A DNA stretch of 64,000 nucleotides from Halobacteriales archaeon QS_4_62_28 (GTDB taxonomy: Archaea > Halobacteriota > Halobacteria > Halobacteriales > Haloarculaceae), in contig PXRO01000027.1 of NCBI GenBank assembly GCA_003021685.1, forward strand, positions 1 through 64,000. Reading direction: 5' to 3'. Under the pieces are notes generated by a model, which saw only the letters and a list, made by a program, of their open reading frames with translations, did not search any database and had not been told where the DNA came from. How positions within the stretch are numbered: the first letter of the stretch is position 1; every line of letters starts with the position of its first letter. Below, piece by piece: positions 1 through 8,146 of the stretch. A program made the translations under genes and the position numbers.

Positions 1-1
1 T

Positions 2-274
2 CCAGTCGGTATTGAGCAGTGGTTGATCGTCTTCGGTATCGGTCTGATCGGAACTGCCGCGCCGATCGTGTTGTTCTTTCGTGGACTCGATCGGATCGAG
101 GCGAGCCACGCGAGCATTATCGGGACGTCCGAACCGATGGCGACGGTACTTCTCGGCGTGGCGCTGCTCGGTGAGACGATTACTCCGATAATCATCGCCG
201 GTGGTGCGCTCGTTCTCTCGGGAGTAGTCCTGATCCAACGGGAAAGTCGACGTGCGGAGACAGTCACTCAGTGA
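2..274 (+). CDS. EamA/DMT family permease, C-terminal fragment
   Basis: The gene is cut by the left edge of the window; only the last 90 residues are present. They form three hydrophobic stretches and contain the EamA-like run RGLDRIEASHASIIGTSEP followed by LLGETI, typical of the last four-helix half of a drug/metabolite exporter in the cytoplasmic membrane. Substrate cannot be inferred. The tail QRESRRAETVTQ is a short charged cytoplasmic end. Family call rests on motif recognition. Confidence 0.8.
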   Translation, partial: PVGIEQWLIVFGIGLIGTAAPIVLFFRGLDRIEASHASIIGTSEPMATVLLGVALLGETITPIIIAGGALVLSGVVLIQRESRRAETVTQ

Positions 275-355
275 GCGAAACATCGCCTGTAGAAATCGGC
301 ACACTGTGCAAGGCCATAGAATCCATCAACGGAGTGAGCGATATATCGTCCGCCT

Positions 356-781
356 GAGTCAATTATCGAGTTTCGGCTCAACCGAGCTTTTCCCGCAGAG
401 CGGTTGCACCAGCTAGCCCGCACATCAGGGCTTGTCAAACGTAGTCGGAAGCTCGACGCTGCCGCGCTTTTCTGGGCACTCACGCTCGGGTTCGCCGTCG
501 ACGACCGTTCGATAGAAGCGCTCCGCCAGAGCTATCTCCGACGCGCCGGTGGCGAACTCACCCTGACCTATACGTCGTTCCACAGCTGGTTCGTGACGCG
601 GCTCAAGCCGGACGCGAACCCGCTGATCGTCGAGGGGCTTCGGGAGTGGCGTGGAAACGCCATCTCATTGACAGACAAGAGGCTACACGACGTTCTCGAC
701 GACCTCTACCGAGACGTGATCAATGTCCGTGCCGAAGTATCGTTCGCTGTGGATGACTGTCGTGCCGACCTGACCACTTAA
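356..781 (+). pseudogene. ISH8-type (IS4 family) transposase remnant with internal deletion
   Basis: The open frame runs through FPAERLHQLARTSGLVKRSRKLDAA and SFHSWFV, which resemble the N-terminus of haloarchaeal ISH8-type DDE transposases, then jumps directly to TRLKPDANPLIVEGLREWRG and LHDVLDDLYRDVINVRAEVSF, which lie much further into the family protein. The stretch carrying the first catalytic Asp is missing, and the C-terminal part with the YREK-like motif is also absent. No clear ATG is present; TTG at 404 is the first possible start but the homology begins earlier. Non-functional relic; no terminal repeats were recognised. Confidence 0.75.
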
Positions 782-936
782 ACTAGAACGTATGCCCCTG
801 ATAGGGACCGTTGTAACTACGTGCCGGTAGACACCGACCCGGAGACGGAGTCGATCACGGCCGTCGAATGCCGCACGGAGCTTCTGCCTGCGACGGTTGG
901 GACGTAGTGGCCGACCGCCGGGATATCGAGTAGTCG

Positions 937-950
937 TACTGTCGGACGTA
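937..950. repeat. half-copy of the 80-bp palindromic element (type A)
   Basis: The 14 bases TACTGTCGGACGTA are identical to the left arm of the 80-bp element found at 17900, 30392, 33468, 48877 and 51023. The rest of the element is not present. It lies about 40 bases beyond the 3' end of the minus-strand zinc-ribbon gene. Confidence 0.5.
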
Positions 951-990
951 CCATCGCGGATCTATTCACCATCCGAGGTGGAGAACGGCG

Positions 991-1716
991 TCAGTGGTCG
1001 TATCGGGACTCGATCCCGTTGAGCCAGTTCTCGGCGGTCACGACAGCACTCTCACTACCGGAGCGCAGGTATTTCCCGAGGTCCCGAGTAGCCCGAAGGA
1101 GCCGGTCTGCGTCTTTCGGATCCACGTCGCCGTCGAGTGCCTCCATCCGCTTTCGGTGGTCCCGAACGCGGCCCGAGATCGAGCGGGCGTGTTCGTCAGG
1201 ATGGTCGTCGAGATAGGACCGAACATCGCGCTGGTAGGCTTCGATTGCGCCGGTCATCGCGAGTCCATGGGGAGATCGGAGTTCGGTGGGAACCGATTCG
1301 GCAGCCGGTCGCTCCCCGTCGTCAGCCCCCTTCAACAGGTCGAAAAAGTACAGTTGGGACGGTTCGGAGGGCTGGAGTTCACGGGCGATTTCGGCGGCGA
1401 CGTGCCTGAGTTCTGTCGCAGCGACGTACGTCTCGTCCAGGATCAGTAACGTACCGGCGTCGACGAACCCTCGCTTGCGAGTGTACGTTGCTGACCGCTC
1501 GGCAGCGCCCTCGGCGATCTGGCGGAGTGGTTTGTCATCAATCGCCGACCGGACGGGAGTCAGGTCGTACTCCGCCGGCGTGTTCGTGTGCTGGGTCCGG
1601 TCGCCGACGCCGACACTCTGGAGACTGCCACAGTCCGGGCAGGCGACACTGGCAGTGTCGTAGTAGGACCAGCGAGTGCCACACGACTTGCACTCACGTC
1701 GACCACGGATTTTCAT
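991..1716 (-). CDS. Zinc-ribbon haloarchaeal protein (TFIIB-type ribbon)
   Basis: A 241-residue protein starting MKIRGRRECKSCGTRW. Two CxxC pairs near residues 8-11 and 25-28 (CKSC and CPDC) form a zinc ribbon like the one in TFIIB. The remainder is helical and charged, with no enzyme motif I can name. I recognise it as a haloarchaea-restricted family with an N-terminal zinc ribbon. ATG at 1716 is preferred over the upstream in-frame ATG at 1743 because the ribbon follows it at once. It is divergent from the small gene at 1776. A nucleic-acid-binding role is only inferred from the ribbon. Confidence 0.75.
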   Translation of the reverse strand: MKIRGRRECKSCGTRWSYYDTASVACPDCGSLQSVGVGDRTQHTNTPAEYDLTPVRSAIDDKPLRQIAEGAAERSATYTRKRGFVDAGTLLILDETYVAATELRHVAAEIARELQPSEPSQLYFFDLLKGADDGERPAAESVPTELRSPHGLAMTGAIEAYQRDVRSYLDDHPDEHARSISGRVRDHRKRMEALDGDVDPKDADRLLRATRDLGKYLRSGSESAVVTAENWLNGIESRYDH

Positions 1717-1775
1717 ACAGGACACTCGAATCGGCGGCCTCAAATCCCTTCCGTCACCACCTCGTAGCTCCCTGT

Positions 1776-1922
1776 ATGCGATCGGAAGCCGAGGTCAGAG
1801 AACAGTATGAGTTCCTCTGTGAGCAGTTAGAGAGCGAGAATATGAACCACGATCGGGTCAGGATGCTGTTGACACACTATCGGCGATCACTCGGGTGGGT
1901 GCTGGAAGAGGAGCACATGTGA
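1776..1922 (+). CDS. Small acidic haloarchaeal protein (48 aa)
   Basis: The ATG at 1776 opens a 48-residue frame, MRSEAEVREQYEFLCEQLES and onward, ending WVLEEEHM. It is predicted to be two amphipathic helices. The acidic composition and codon use match real haloarchaeal genes. The gene is divergent from the zinc-ribbon gene with 59 bases between starts. It is possibly a small coiled-coil protein, function unknown. Confidence 0.6.
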   Translation: MRSEAEVREQYEFLCEQLESENMNHDRVRMLLTHYRRSLGWVLEEEHM

Positions 1923-1993
1923 CGCATTCGGGTCGGAGACGAACGTTACACAGCCCGTATCAAACGAACAATCAAAATAGCAGAGTGGCGATA

Positions 1994-2110
1994 CTTTTAA
2001 GTTCGTCACTCTCCACCTATCAAATGACGCTTCGCTTTGGAGGGCCGAAGCGTCAGCGGGGACCAATTCAGGGCGGCAAGCGAATCGGGCCATACGCCTG
2101 ATTCGCTTTC
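1994..2110 (+). ncRNA. Candidate small leaderless transcript with two hairpins
   Basis: A good TATA box (CTTTTAA, 1994-2000) lies about 27 bases before ATG at 2024. That ATG opens a 25-codon frame ending TGA at 2101 (basic, Gly-rich: MTLRFGGPKRQRGPIQGGKR then IGPYA). The same stretch holds two perfect 9-bp stems, 2026-2034 with 2046-2054 and 2078-2086 with 2100-2108; the second spans the stop codon. It could be a structured small RNA, a micro-peptide gene, or both. No known RNA family is recognised. Confidence 0.35.
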
Positions 2111-2520
2111 CACTTTCCGTATCTTGTGTCACACTCGTTGGCGAGAGCGTGCTATACCGGACGGACATCCGTGGTACCGCGGACACAGCCTGTCTCAATG
2201 GGGTGTCTGGCAGTACGTGTGCCGATGCCGTTCGTCACTCATCGCCGGAGAGAAACGAATTCTGGTCGTTGAGCGTCTCTACCTGAAGGTAGCGACGAGC
2301 CTCGTCGATGCTTCTGGTCCACTCATCTGTTATCAACGAAAACACAACAGCTCAGAAACACTCTCGACGCGACCGTTATGAATTTTGACTTTCATTTCGT
2401 TCGGACAGAGTACGATCAGCGCAGTTAGTATTCAAACGTCAGTAAGATTCGGAGATAGCGGCATACTGTGGTCTGGAGACGGACCGGTCTTAGATCCAGT
2501 TATCATATACAGTCGGATCC
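2111..2520. other. Intergenic stretch without recognisable gene
   Basis: About 400 bases between the candidate small transcript and the padR promoter. No frame has haloarchaeal codon usage and no repeats or RNA gene were recognised. It may be decayed coding DNA. Confidence 0.5.
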
Positions 2521-2527
2521 GATATAC

Positions 2528-2538
2528 TTATTATATTC
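2528..2538 (+). promoter_or_regulatory. TATA box of the PadR gene
   Basis: TTATTATATT, about 34 bases before the ATG at 2568, in an AT-rich 60-base leader. It fits an archaeal TATA element with a very short untranslated leader. Confidence 0.55.
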
Positions 2539-2567
2539 CGACAATAATTGGGAAATAGACTTTACCG

Positions 2568-2843
2568 ATGTACGACCTGACAGGATTTCAGCGTGATCTT
2601 CTGTACGTCATCGCTGGGAAAGAAGAGCCCCACGGCCTGGCAATCAAAGAAGAACTCGAGAACTATTACGAGAAGGAGATCCACCACGGGCGGCTCTATC
2701 CGAACCTCGACACGCTCGTCGACAAGGGCCTGGTCGAGAAAGGGCAGCGGGACCGTCGAACGAACTTCTACAGTCTCACGCGGCGTGGCCGGCGCGAAAT
2801 AGAGGCACGGCGCGACTGGGAAGACGAGTACGTCGAGGTGTAG
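2568..2843 (+). CDS. PadR family transcriptional regulator
   Basis: A 91-residue winged-helix protein. The PadR fold is visible as FQRDLLYVIAG (helix 1), PHGLAIKEELENYY (recognition region), HHGRLYPNLDTLVDKGLVEKG (the family's hallmark GRLYPxLxxLxxxGLV) and the wing QRDRRTNFYSLTRRGRREIE. Likely a dimeric DNA-binding repressor; the ligand is unknown. It is convergent with the AI-2E permease gene with two bases between stops, so it need not regulate that gene. Close short PadR paralogues are common in haloarchaea. Confidence 0.9.
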   Translation: MYDLTGFQRDLLYVIAGKEEPHGLAIKEELENYYEKEIHHGRLYPNLDTLVDKGLVEKGQRDRRTNFYSLTRRGRREIEARRDWEDEYVEV

Positions 2844-2845
2844 GG

Positions 2846-4057
2846 TCAGGCACTGCTCTGGGCAGCATCGTCGACATCAGACTCTCCGTCGTCATGTGGT
2901 GTGGGATCCGGCTCTGCAGCCACTGTTGCAGGATGGATCGTCCGTGGCTCGACCGATTCGCCCGTCACCAGTTCTGGGAGAATAATCCTGACGAAGTGTG
3001 AAACGAGGACGAGGATGATCGGTCCCAGGAAGATACCGTACCAGCCGAAGATGAGTGGCCCGAGGATGTAAGCGAACATCAGCGCGCCGGTGTGCAGTTT
3101 GCCACCGGAGACGTACGGCCGAACCATGAGGTCTGGAATCACGTCGACGACGACGAGACTGACGATGGCGAACATGGTGACGAACCACCATCCCTCACCG
3201 CTCGTCGTGGCAAGGACCATGAGATACAGCGTCAGCGGGACGTAGACGAGTTTCATCCCGACAATCGGGATGAGGCTGGCAGCACCGGCGAGCAGGCCGG
3301 TCAGGGCCGGGTACGGCACCCGGACAGCAGCTGGAGCGACCAGATTCAGGAGACTGAACACGATTGCGCCGATAACGCCCGTGATGATCGCGTTGAGAAT
3401 GTTCCCGTAGAACACCGCGTCGAAACTCTCGTCGACCTCGGCGAAATACGCGACCAGCACGCTCCGGTCGTCGGTCAGGTTACTCGCCCAACTCCTGAGC
3501 CGGGGACCGTCCCTGAGGAGGTAAAAGGCCAGGGCGAACATCACGAACAGGTGCAGCAGGCCAGTGCCGACGATACCGAGATAACGCAACAGCGATTCGA
3601 GGCTCTGGGTGACCAACCCCATCCCCCCGAGATTCGAGAACACCGTTTCGACGCCACCAAAATCTGAGAGGAGCGATCCCGGGTCCTCGATGACGGTCGA
3701 GAGTTCGAGGTACGGGCCGGCCAGTTCCAGGAGGCGTCCCAGTTGCGAGTCGCTCCCGATGTCGATCTGTGTGACGAACTTGTTCAGTTCCTGGAGTCCG
3801 ATTGCAAGCGTGTAGCCAAGCAACAGCAGCGCCGGGAGCGCAAGTCCGATCAGCGATATGCCGGCCGCAACGGACCGCTGCCCGACGCGGCGTCGAACCC
3901 GGCGATACAGCCGCTGGGTAGCGTAGTAGATGAACAGGCCGAAGACGAAGGTCCCGATAAATTTGTGGATGATGAACAACACCGCCAGACCGAGAACCAC
4001 CCCGAAGGAGATCCAAATTGCCCGGGGCCAATCGATATCGAACTCGAACTCGACCAT
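2846..4057 (-). CDS. AI-2E family transporter (permease)
   Basis: A 403-residue polytopic membrane protein with 7-8 hydrophobic segments. It has the AI-2E family layout: N-terminal pair of helices followed by RLYRRVRRRVGQR, a long extracytoplasmic linker, then the conserved C-terminal block ALTGLLAGAASLIPIVG and PLIFGWYGIFLGPIILVLV. The last 40 residues are acidic and probably cytoplasmic. Such proteins export small molecules or ions; the archaeal substrate is unknown. It is divergent from the MgtC-like gene and shares its 80-base promoter region. Confidence 0.9.
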   Translation of the reverse strand: MVEFEFDIDWPRAIWISFGVVLGLAVLFIIHKFIGTFVFGLFIYYATQRLYRRVRRRVGQRSVAAGISLIGLALPALLLLGYTLAIGLQELNKFVTQIDIGSDSQLGRLLELAGPYLELSTVIEDPGSLLSDFGGVETVFSNLGGMGLVTQSLESLLRYLGIVGTGLLHLFVMFALAFYLLRDGPRLRSWASNLTDDRSVLVAYFAEVDESFDAVFYGNILNAIITGVIGAIVFSLLNLVAPAAVRVPYPALTGLLAGAASLIPIVGMKLVYVPLTLYLMVLATTSGEGWWFVTMFAIVSLVVVDVIPDLMVRPYVSGGKLHTGALMFAYILGPLIFGWYGIFLGPIILVLVSHFVRIILPELVTGESVEPRTIHPATVAAEPDPTPHDDGESDVDDAAQSSA

Positions 4058-4108
4058 ACTCGCTTTTCACAACACGTCAATAAAATATTCGTGGTGCGCC
4101 CACGGACA

Positions 4109-4116
4109 TTTATACT
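4109..4116 (+). promoter_or_regulatory. TATA box of the MgtC-like gene
   Basis: TTTATACT centred 25 bases before the GTG at 4137. This supports the GTG as the true start of a leaderless message; the frame is open further upstream but overlaps the promoter and the divergent gene. Confidence 0.55.
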
Positions 4117-4136
4117 CCGAACAAGTAGATAAACGG

Positions 4137-5405
4137 GTGACGCCGTCTATACAGCTCGGTCTGTTGCCACTGGGGGGAGAAGTCCTCAGGATCGTCCTCG
4201 CGGCCGCGCTGGGGATGTTCCTCGGTCTCGAACGCGAGTGGTCACAGAAATCCGCGGGCATCCGAACGTTCGCGCTCGTGAGCCTTCTCGGTGCCGTTTT
4301 CACGCTCGTCGAATCCGAGATCCTGCTCGTAATCGGCGGTCTCCTGGTGATCGTGCAGGGTGTTTTGCTCGCGGCAGAGGGGCTTCGCGACGAGGAGGAA
4401 GGACTCTCACTGACGACATCAGTCTCGATGCTCGTGGCCTACGGTGTCGGGGCACTCGTCATGCAGCAGTACATTCTCGAAGGAGTAGCTGTCGCGATCC
4501 TCTCCTCACTGTTGCTGGTGCTCAAGCGTGAACTCCACCGTTTCGCGTGGGGACTCAGCAGGGCAGAACTCCGGTCTGCGTCGGAGTTTGCGATCCTCGC
4601 GTTCGTCGTGTATCCGCTGCTGCCGGCTGACCCCGTTCCGGTCAGCGTTGCCGACATGGCACTGGAACTGGAGTTGCGCGTCGTCTGGCTGATGGTCGTC
4701 ACCGTCGCCGGAATCGGCATCATCAACTACGCAATCGTCCAGAACTACGGGAGCCGGGGGATCGCTGTAACCGGCTTTTTCGGCGGCCTCGCGTCCTCGA
4801 CGGCAGTCGTGGGGACGATGCTAGACCACGTCAGTCAGCGGCCAGCGGCCGCCAGTTACGCGGTCGCTGCAATCCTGCTTGCCGACGCGGCGATGGCACT
4901 TCGGAACCTCCTGATCGCCATCGCGTTCACGCTGGAACGGGGGATCCTGTTCGAGGCGGTCGTTCCACTTGGTGCGGTCGTCCTGGGTAGTATCGCCGTC
5001 GCGTCCTACACCGCCGACTGGAGTCAAACCGTCGAGATAGACCTGGAAAGTCCGTTTTCGCTCAAGAACGCACTGGGATTCGGTGCGATATTCCTCATCG
5101 TACTCGTCGCGAGCACCGTCGGCAAAGCCCAGTTTGGCACCGGCGGCCTGTACCTGACGGCCGTCCTCTCCGGACTGGCTTCCAGTGGCGCGGCGACGAC
5201 ATCGGCGGTGTTACTGTACCGGGGTGGTGTCGTCGGTTCGGACACGGCGACCATCGCAATCTTGCTGGCGACTGCTGCCAGTATCGTCGTCAAAGCCGCC
5301 CTGACTCTGGCCAGTCCCGACCGGAGTTTCGCGTTTCGGGTCACCATGTGGAGTCTCATCCTGCTCGCCGGTGCGAGTGCGGTGACGGTCGCAGCGACCC
5401 TGTGA
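4137..5405 (+). CDS. MgtC/SapB family membrane protein with DUF4010 domain
   Basis: A 422-residue integral membrane protein. Near the N-terminus it has the MgtC signature GMFLGLEREWSQKSAGIRTF followed by ALVSLLGAVF; the C-terminal two thirds match the DUF4010-type extension, with FFGGLASSTAVVGTM and the related SGLASSGAATTSAVL, an internally repeated motif. About 12 hydrophobic segments. MgtC proteins modulate cation transport; the role here is unknown. The GTG start at 4137 is chosen from the TATA spacing and because homology starts just after it. Confidence 0.85.
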   Translation: MTPSIQLGLLPLGGEVLRIVLAAALGMFLGLEREWSQKSAGIRTFALVSLLGAVFTLVESEILLVIGGLLVIVQGVLLAAEGLRDEEEGLSLTTSVSMLVAYGVGALVMQQYILEGVAVAILSSLLLVLKRELHRFAWGLSRAELRSASEFAILAFVVYPLLPADPVPVSVADMALELELRVVWLMVVTVAGIGIINYAIVQNYGSRGIAVTGFFGGLASSTAVVGTMLDHVSQRPAAASYAVAAILLADAAMALRNLLIAIAFTLERGILFEAVVPLGAVVLGSIAVASYTADWSQTVEIDLESPFSLKNALGFGAIFLIVLVASTVGKAQFGTGGLYLTAVLSGLASSGAATTSAVLLYRGGVVGSDTATIAILLATAASIVVKAALTLASPDRSFAFRVTMWSLILLAGASAVTVAATL

Positions 5406-5512
5406 TCGTTCGTACCACCGGGCGTATCACAGTGGACCGTCTGACTCGTTCACGCGCCTGGTAGGGCAGTGCGCGTTCTTTTTATTGTGTTTGGTTCCCA
5501 AAATGTGCTAGC

Positions 5513-6850
5513 ATGGATCGTGATAGTGTCGAGCCCGCAGTCGACGATTTCCCCGGCCAGCGTGCCAGCGAGTGGACCGAGTACCACCACGAGTTTGCCG
5601 CGCCCAGCACCTATGTGTACGATTTCGTGTGGGACAGCGACGCTCCTGCCATCGGACCCTTCTGTACAGATATCGACGGGAACGTCCTGATGGACTGGAC
5701 GGGCCACGTCGGCGCGATGCCGCTGGGATACAACAATCCCAAGATCCTGAATCCGCTCTCGGCGCTCGACCTGATCGATCCGACGAAGATCGCGGGCCAG
5801 GACTTCTATACGACGACCGGCGACGACCCGAAAATACCGGGACCGGCGGGGCTGATGGACCGCCTGACCGAGGTTTCGAGCCAGTACGACATGGACACGG
5901 TCTTTCTCTCCAACAGCGGCGCAGAGGCAGTCGAGAACGCCATCAAAATCAGTTACGACCACCGCCGGGGAAAGTACGCTATTACCTTCGAGGGATCTTT
6001 TCACGGCCGCACGCTCGGCGCGCTCTCACTCAACCGCTCCAAGGAGGTGTACCGTCGCCACTTCCCCGAGATTCCGTCGGTCCACGACGCGCCGTTCTGT
6101 GACGATCGCCACTGCACGCCCGACACCTGTGACTGTGGCTTCTTTGCAGGCGATACCTCGGCGCTCCGGCGGATGCTCGACCCCGAGACCGGCCACGTCA
6201 ATCCCGAGGAAGTGTCCTATCTGATTCTCGAACCGATCCAGGGCGAGGGAGGGTATCGCTTCCCGAGCGAGGCGTTCACGACGGAAATCGTCGACCTCGC
6301 GACAGCCCACGACATCCCAATCGTCGTCGACGAGGTGCAGTCCGGCCTGGGCCGCACCGGCGAGTGGTGGGCCAGCGACCACTACCCGATTGAACCGGAC
6401 GTGATCGCCAGCGCGAAAGCCCTGCGCGTGGGCGCGACGATTTCCCGGTCTGACGTGTTCCCATCGGAGACCTCCCGCCTCTCCTCGACCTGGGGTGCCG
6501 GCGACATCCTCTCATCGGCCCAGGGAGCACTCACCATCGACGCCATCAAGGAGTACGACCTGCTCGACAACGCCACCGAACGCGGCCGGGCGTTCGTCGA
6601 GCGGTTCCGCGACGCCACGGCCGGCATCGACGCCGTCGAGGACGTGCGCGGCAAAGGACTGATGCTCGCCGTGGAGTTCGATACGAAGGACCGACGCGAG
6701 TCCGTCATCGAGGCCGGGCTACAGCGCGGCCTGCTGACGATGGGGTGTGGCCACAGGACCATCCGACTCCTCCCACCGCTGGACTCGACGGCCAGAGAGA
6801 TCGAACTGGGCAGTGAGTTGCTGCGGGACGCGGTCGAGGCAGTGGCATGA
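5513..6850 (+). CDS. Class III PLP-dependent aminotransferase
   Basis: A 445-residue cytoplasmic enzyme of the ornithine/4-aminobutyrate aminotransferase fold. Visible motifs are SNSGAEAVENAIK (phosphate binding), FEGSFHGRTLGALSL, LEPIQGEGGY, the PLP-pyridine Asp in VVDEVQSGLGRTG (D273) and the probable Schiff-base lysine K302 in IASAKALRVGA. The substrate is not defined by sequence; an omega-amino acid such as GABA or a diamine derivative is likely. Odd feature: four cysteines in 13 residues (C196, C201, C206, C208). Single gene, with 60-100 bases of intergenic sequence on each side. Confidence 0.9.
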   Translation: MDRDSVEPAVDDFPGQRASEWTEYHHEFAAPSTYVYDFVWDSDAPAIGPFCTDIDGNVLMDWTGHVGAMPLGYNNPKILNPLSALDLIDPTKIAGQDFYTTTGDDPKIPGPAGLMDRLTEVSSQYDMDTVFLSNSGAEAVENAIKISYDHRRGKYAITFEGSFHGRTLGALSLNRSKEVYRRHFPEIPSVHDAPFCDDRHCTPDTCDCGFFAGDTSALRRMLDPETGHVNPEEVSYLILEPIQGEGGYRFPSEAFTTEIVDLATAHDIPIVVDEVQSGLGRTGEWWASDHYPIEPDVIASAKALRVGATISRSDVFPSETSRLSSTWGAGDILSSAQGALTIDAIKEYDLLDNATERGRAFVERFRDATAGIDAVEDVRGKGLMLAVEFDTKDRRESVIEAGLQRGLLTMGCGHRTIRLLPPLDSTAREIELGSELLRDAVEAVA

Positions 6851-6896
6851 TTGCGTAGCGCGAGAGAGCGTCATACAACTCTTGCTGTGGTGTTGT

Positions 6897-6948
6897 TTTC
6901 AGATATAAGAGTGTGAATCAGCTTTCAAATATAAGAGCGTGAATCAGC
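6897..6948. repeat. Tandem repeat, two 26-bp units
   Basis: Units 6897-6922 and 6923-6948 match at 24 of 26 positions (core ATATAAGAG[T/C]GTGAATCAGC). A third partial unit TTTCATAC may follow. The repeat sits in a 329-base gene-free stretch (6851-7179) that also holds a hairpin around 6964-6992 and other short palindromes. It lies upstream of the AT-rich lipoprotein gene and could be a regulator-binding array or replication slippage product. Confidence 0.7.
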
Positions 6949-7179
6949 TGTTTCATACGCATGCAAATGGCTCGCTTCGCTCGCCATTTTGAGACGTGTG
7001 GGATTGCTGTCCGAGACGCGCTCTCGCGCGTCTCTCTGCGGTATGACGAACGAACCGCGAGCGAACCGAGCAGTGAGTGAGTCATCCTATTAACCAGAAT
7101 CGCCACAAGCGTGGTTGGAGAATAAAAAAGAGTTTGACCTACCATACCACTCTTACTTTACCAGATCGGATATTAAATC

Positions 7180-8139
7180 ATGAAGCGAAGAGATTATTTG
7201 TGCTCCATCACTTTCGTACTCTCTGGATGTACTGAATTGAATAATAGTGGAGCAGATACCCGTGGAGAACTCGACTCTTGGTTTTGGTTGCAGATGGAGT
7301 CAGTAAATGCCGTTGGTATTGTGGAACGTCTATATCCAAGAATAGACCGTGAGCCAATCAAACGTGTGATTTCAGAGGGGAATGCGACAGATACTACCAC
7401 AAGATCGCCGTTGGTTGAGCCTGGCTCAACGTTACGGTCCAGATATAATGGGACTGTTTATGCACTACAATCGGAGAAAGTTAGAAGCAGCGATGGCTCG
7501 TATACAACTTTTACTATTGAAATAAACCCCGTCGACGAACAGGACGAAAACCCCAATCCAATAAAATATGAGGATCTATCCAGTGTAGATCGTAATAAGC
7601 TTGCCTCAGAAGGGTTTGAATCTGTTACATCTGAAGCGGACTTAGGATATGGAATTCAGTTAAAATATACTCCAGATCAGCAAAATCAATCCGTTCTTGT
7701 TCCGACTCTACAAAAATCAGTTATTGAGTGGGAATCAGGTGTCCGGGGAGAGCTAACCGTCGTCGATTCTAGAGAACTGCAGGAGACAACGTACCGCTAT
7801 ACAGCTGAGTCACTTGGAGAATTAAATGAAGTAGGTGAAACTATGAAGAATAGATACGTATTCAAGCTGGACAATCTCACCCAGAGACAGCAGCAAATCA
7901 TCCAGCAGGCGATTGAGTCTCCTAATGGATTTGAAATAGAGAAAGAACAAAGTGAGGAAACTTATACACCTTCAGAAGCGGTAAATAGAATCTATGGTCG
8001 TTTTGCTTCACATACTGACAAGGCACTGGAACCGGAAGGCAATTTTCAGGGCTACGGGGAATTCCTCGTAAAGTATCAGTCACAAGTATATTGGGCCACT
8101 CTCCGATCAGATAGAACCGTATTCCAAACAGAAAAATGA
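7180..8139 (+). CDS. Putative lipoprotein, AT-rich, unknown function
   Basis: A 319-residue protein starting MKRRDYLCSITFVLSGCTEL. Twin Arg followed by a short hydrophobic stretch and the lipobox LSGC suggests a Tat-exported lipoprotein, as is usual in haloarchaea. The mature part is hydrophilic with beta-rich repeats and no recognised domain. Base composition is unlike its neighbours: many AT-ending codons and clearly lower GC, indicating recent transfer. It ends seven bases before the left terminal repeat of an IS5-type element. Confidence 0.7.
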   Translation: MKRRDYLCSITFVLSGCTELNNSGADTRGELDSWFWLQMESVNAVGIVERLYPRIDREPIKRVISEGNATDTTTRSPLVEPGSTLRSRYNGTVYALQSEKVRSSDGSYTTFTIEINPVDEQDENPNPIKYEDLSSVDRNKLASEGFESVTSEADLGYGIQLKYTPDQQNQSVLVPTLQKSVIEWESGVRGELTVVDSRELQETTYRYTAESLGELNEVGETMKNRYVFKLDNLTQRQQQIIQQAIESPNGFEIEKEQSEETYTPSEAVNRIYGRFASHTDKALEPEGNFQGYGEFLVKYQSQVYWATLRSDRTVFQTEK

Positions 8140-8146
8140 TGTTTTG

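Noticed and set aside
821-907. A 28-codon frame from GTG (VPVDTDPETESITAVECRTE and onward)
   Set aside because: Codon use looks haloarchaeal but it ends abruptly, with no recognised family; probably the decayed start of a lost gene.
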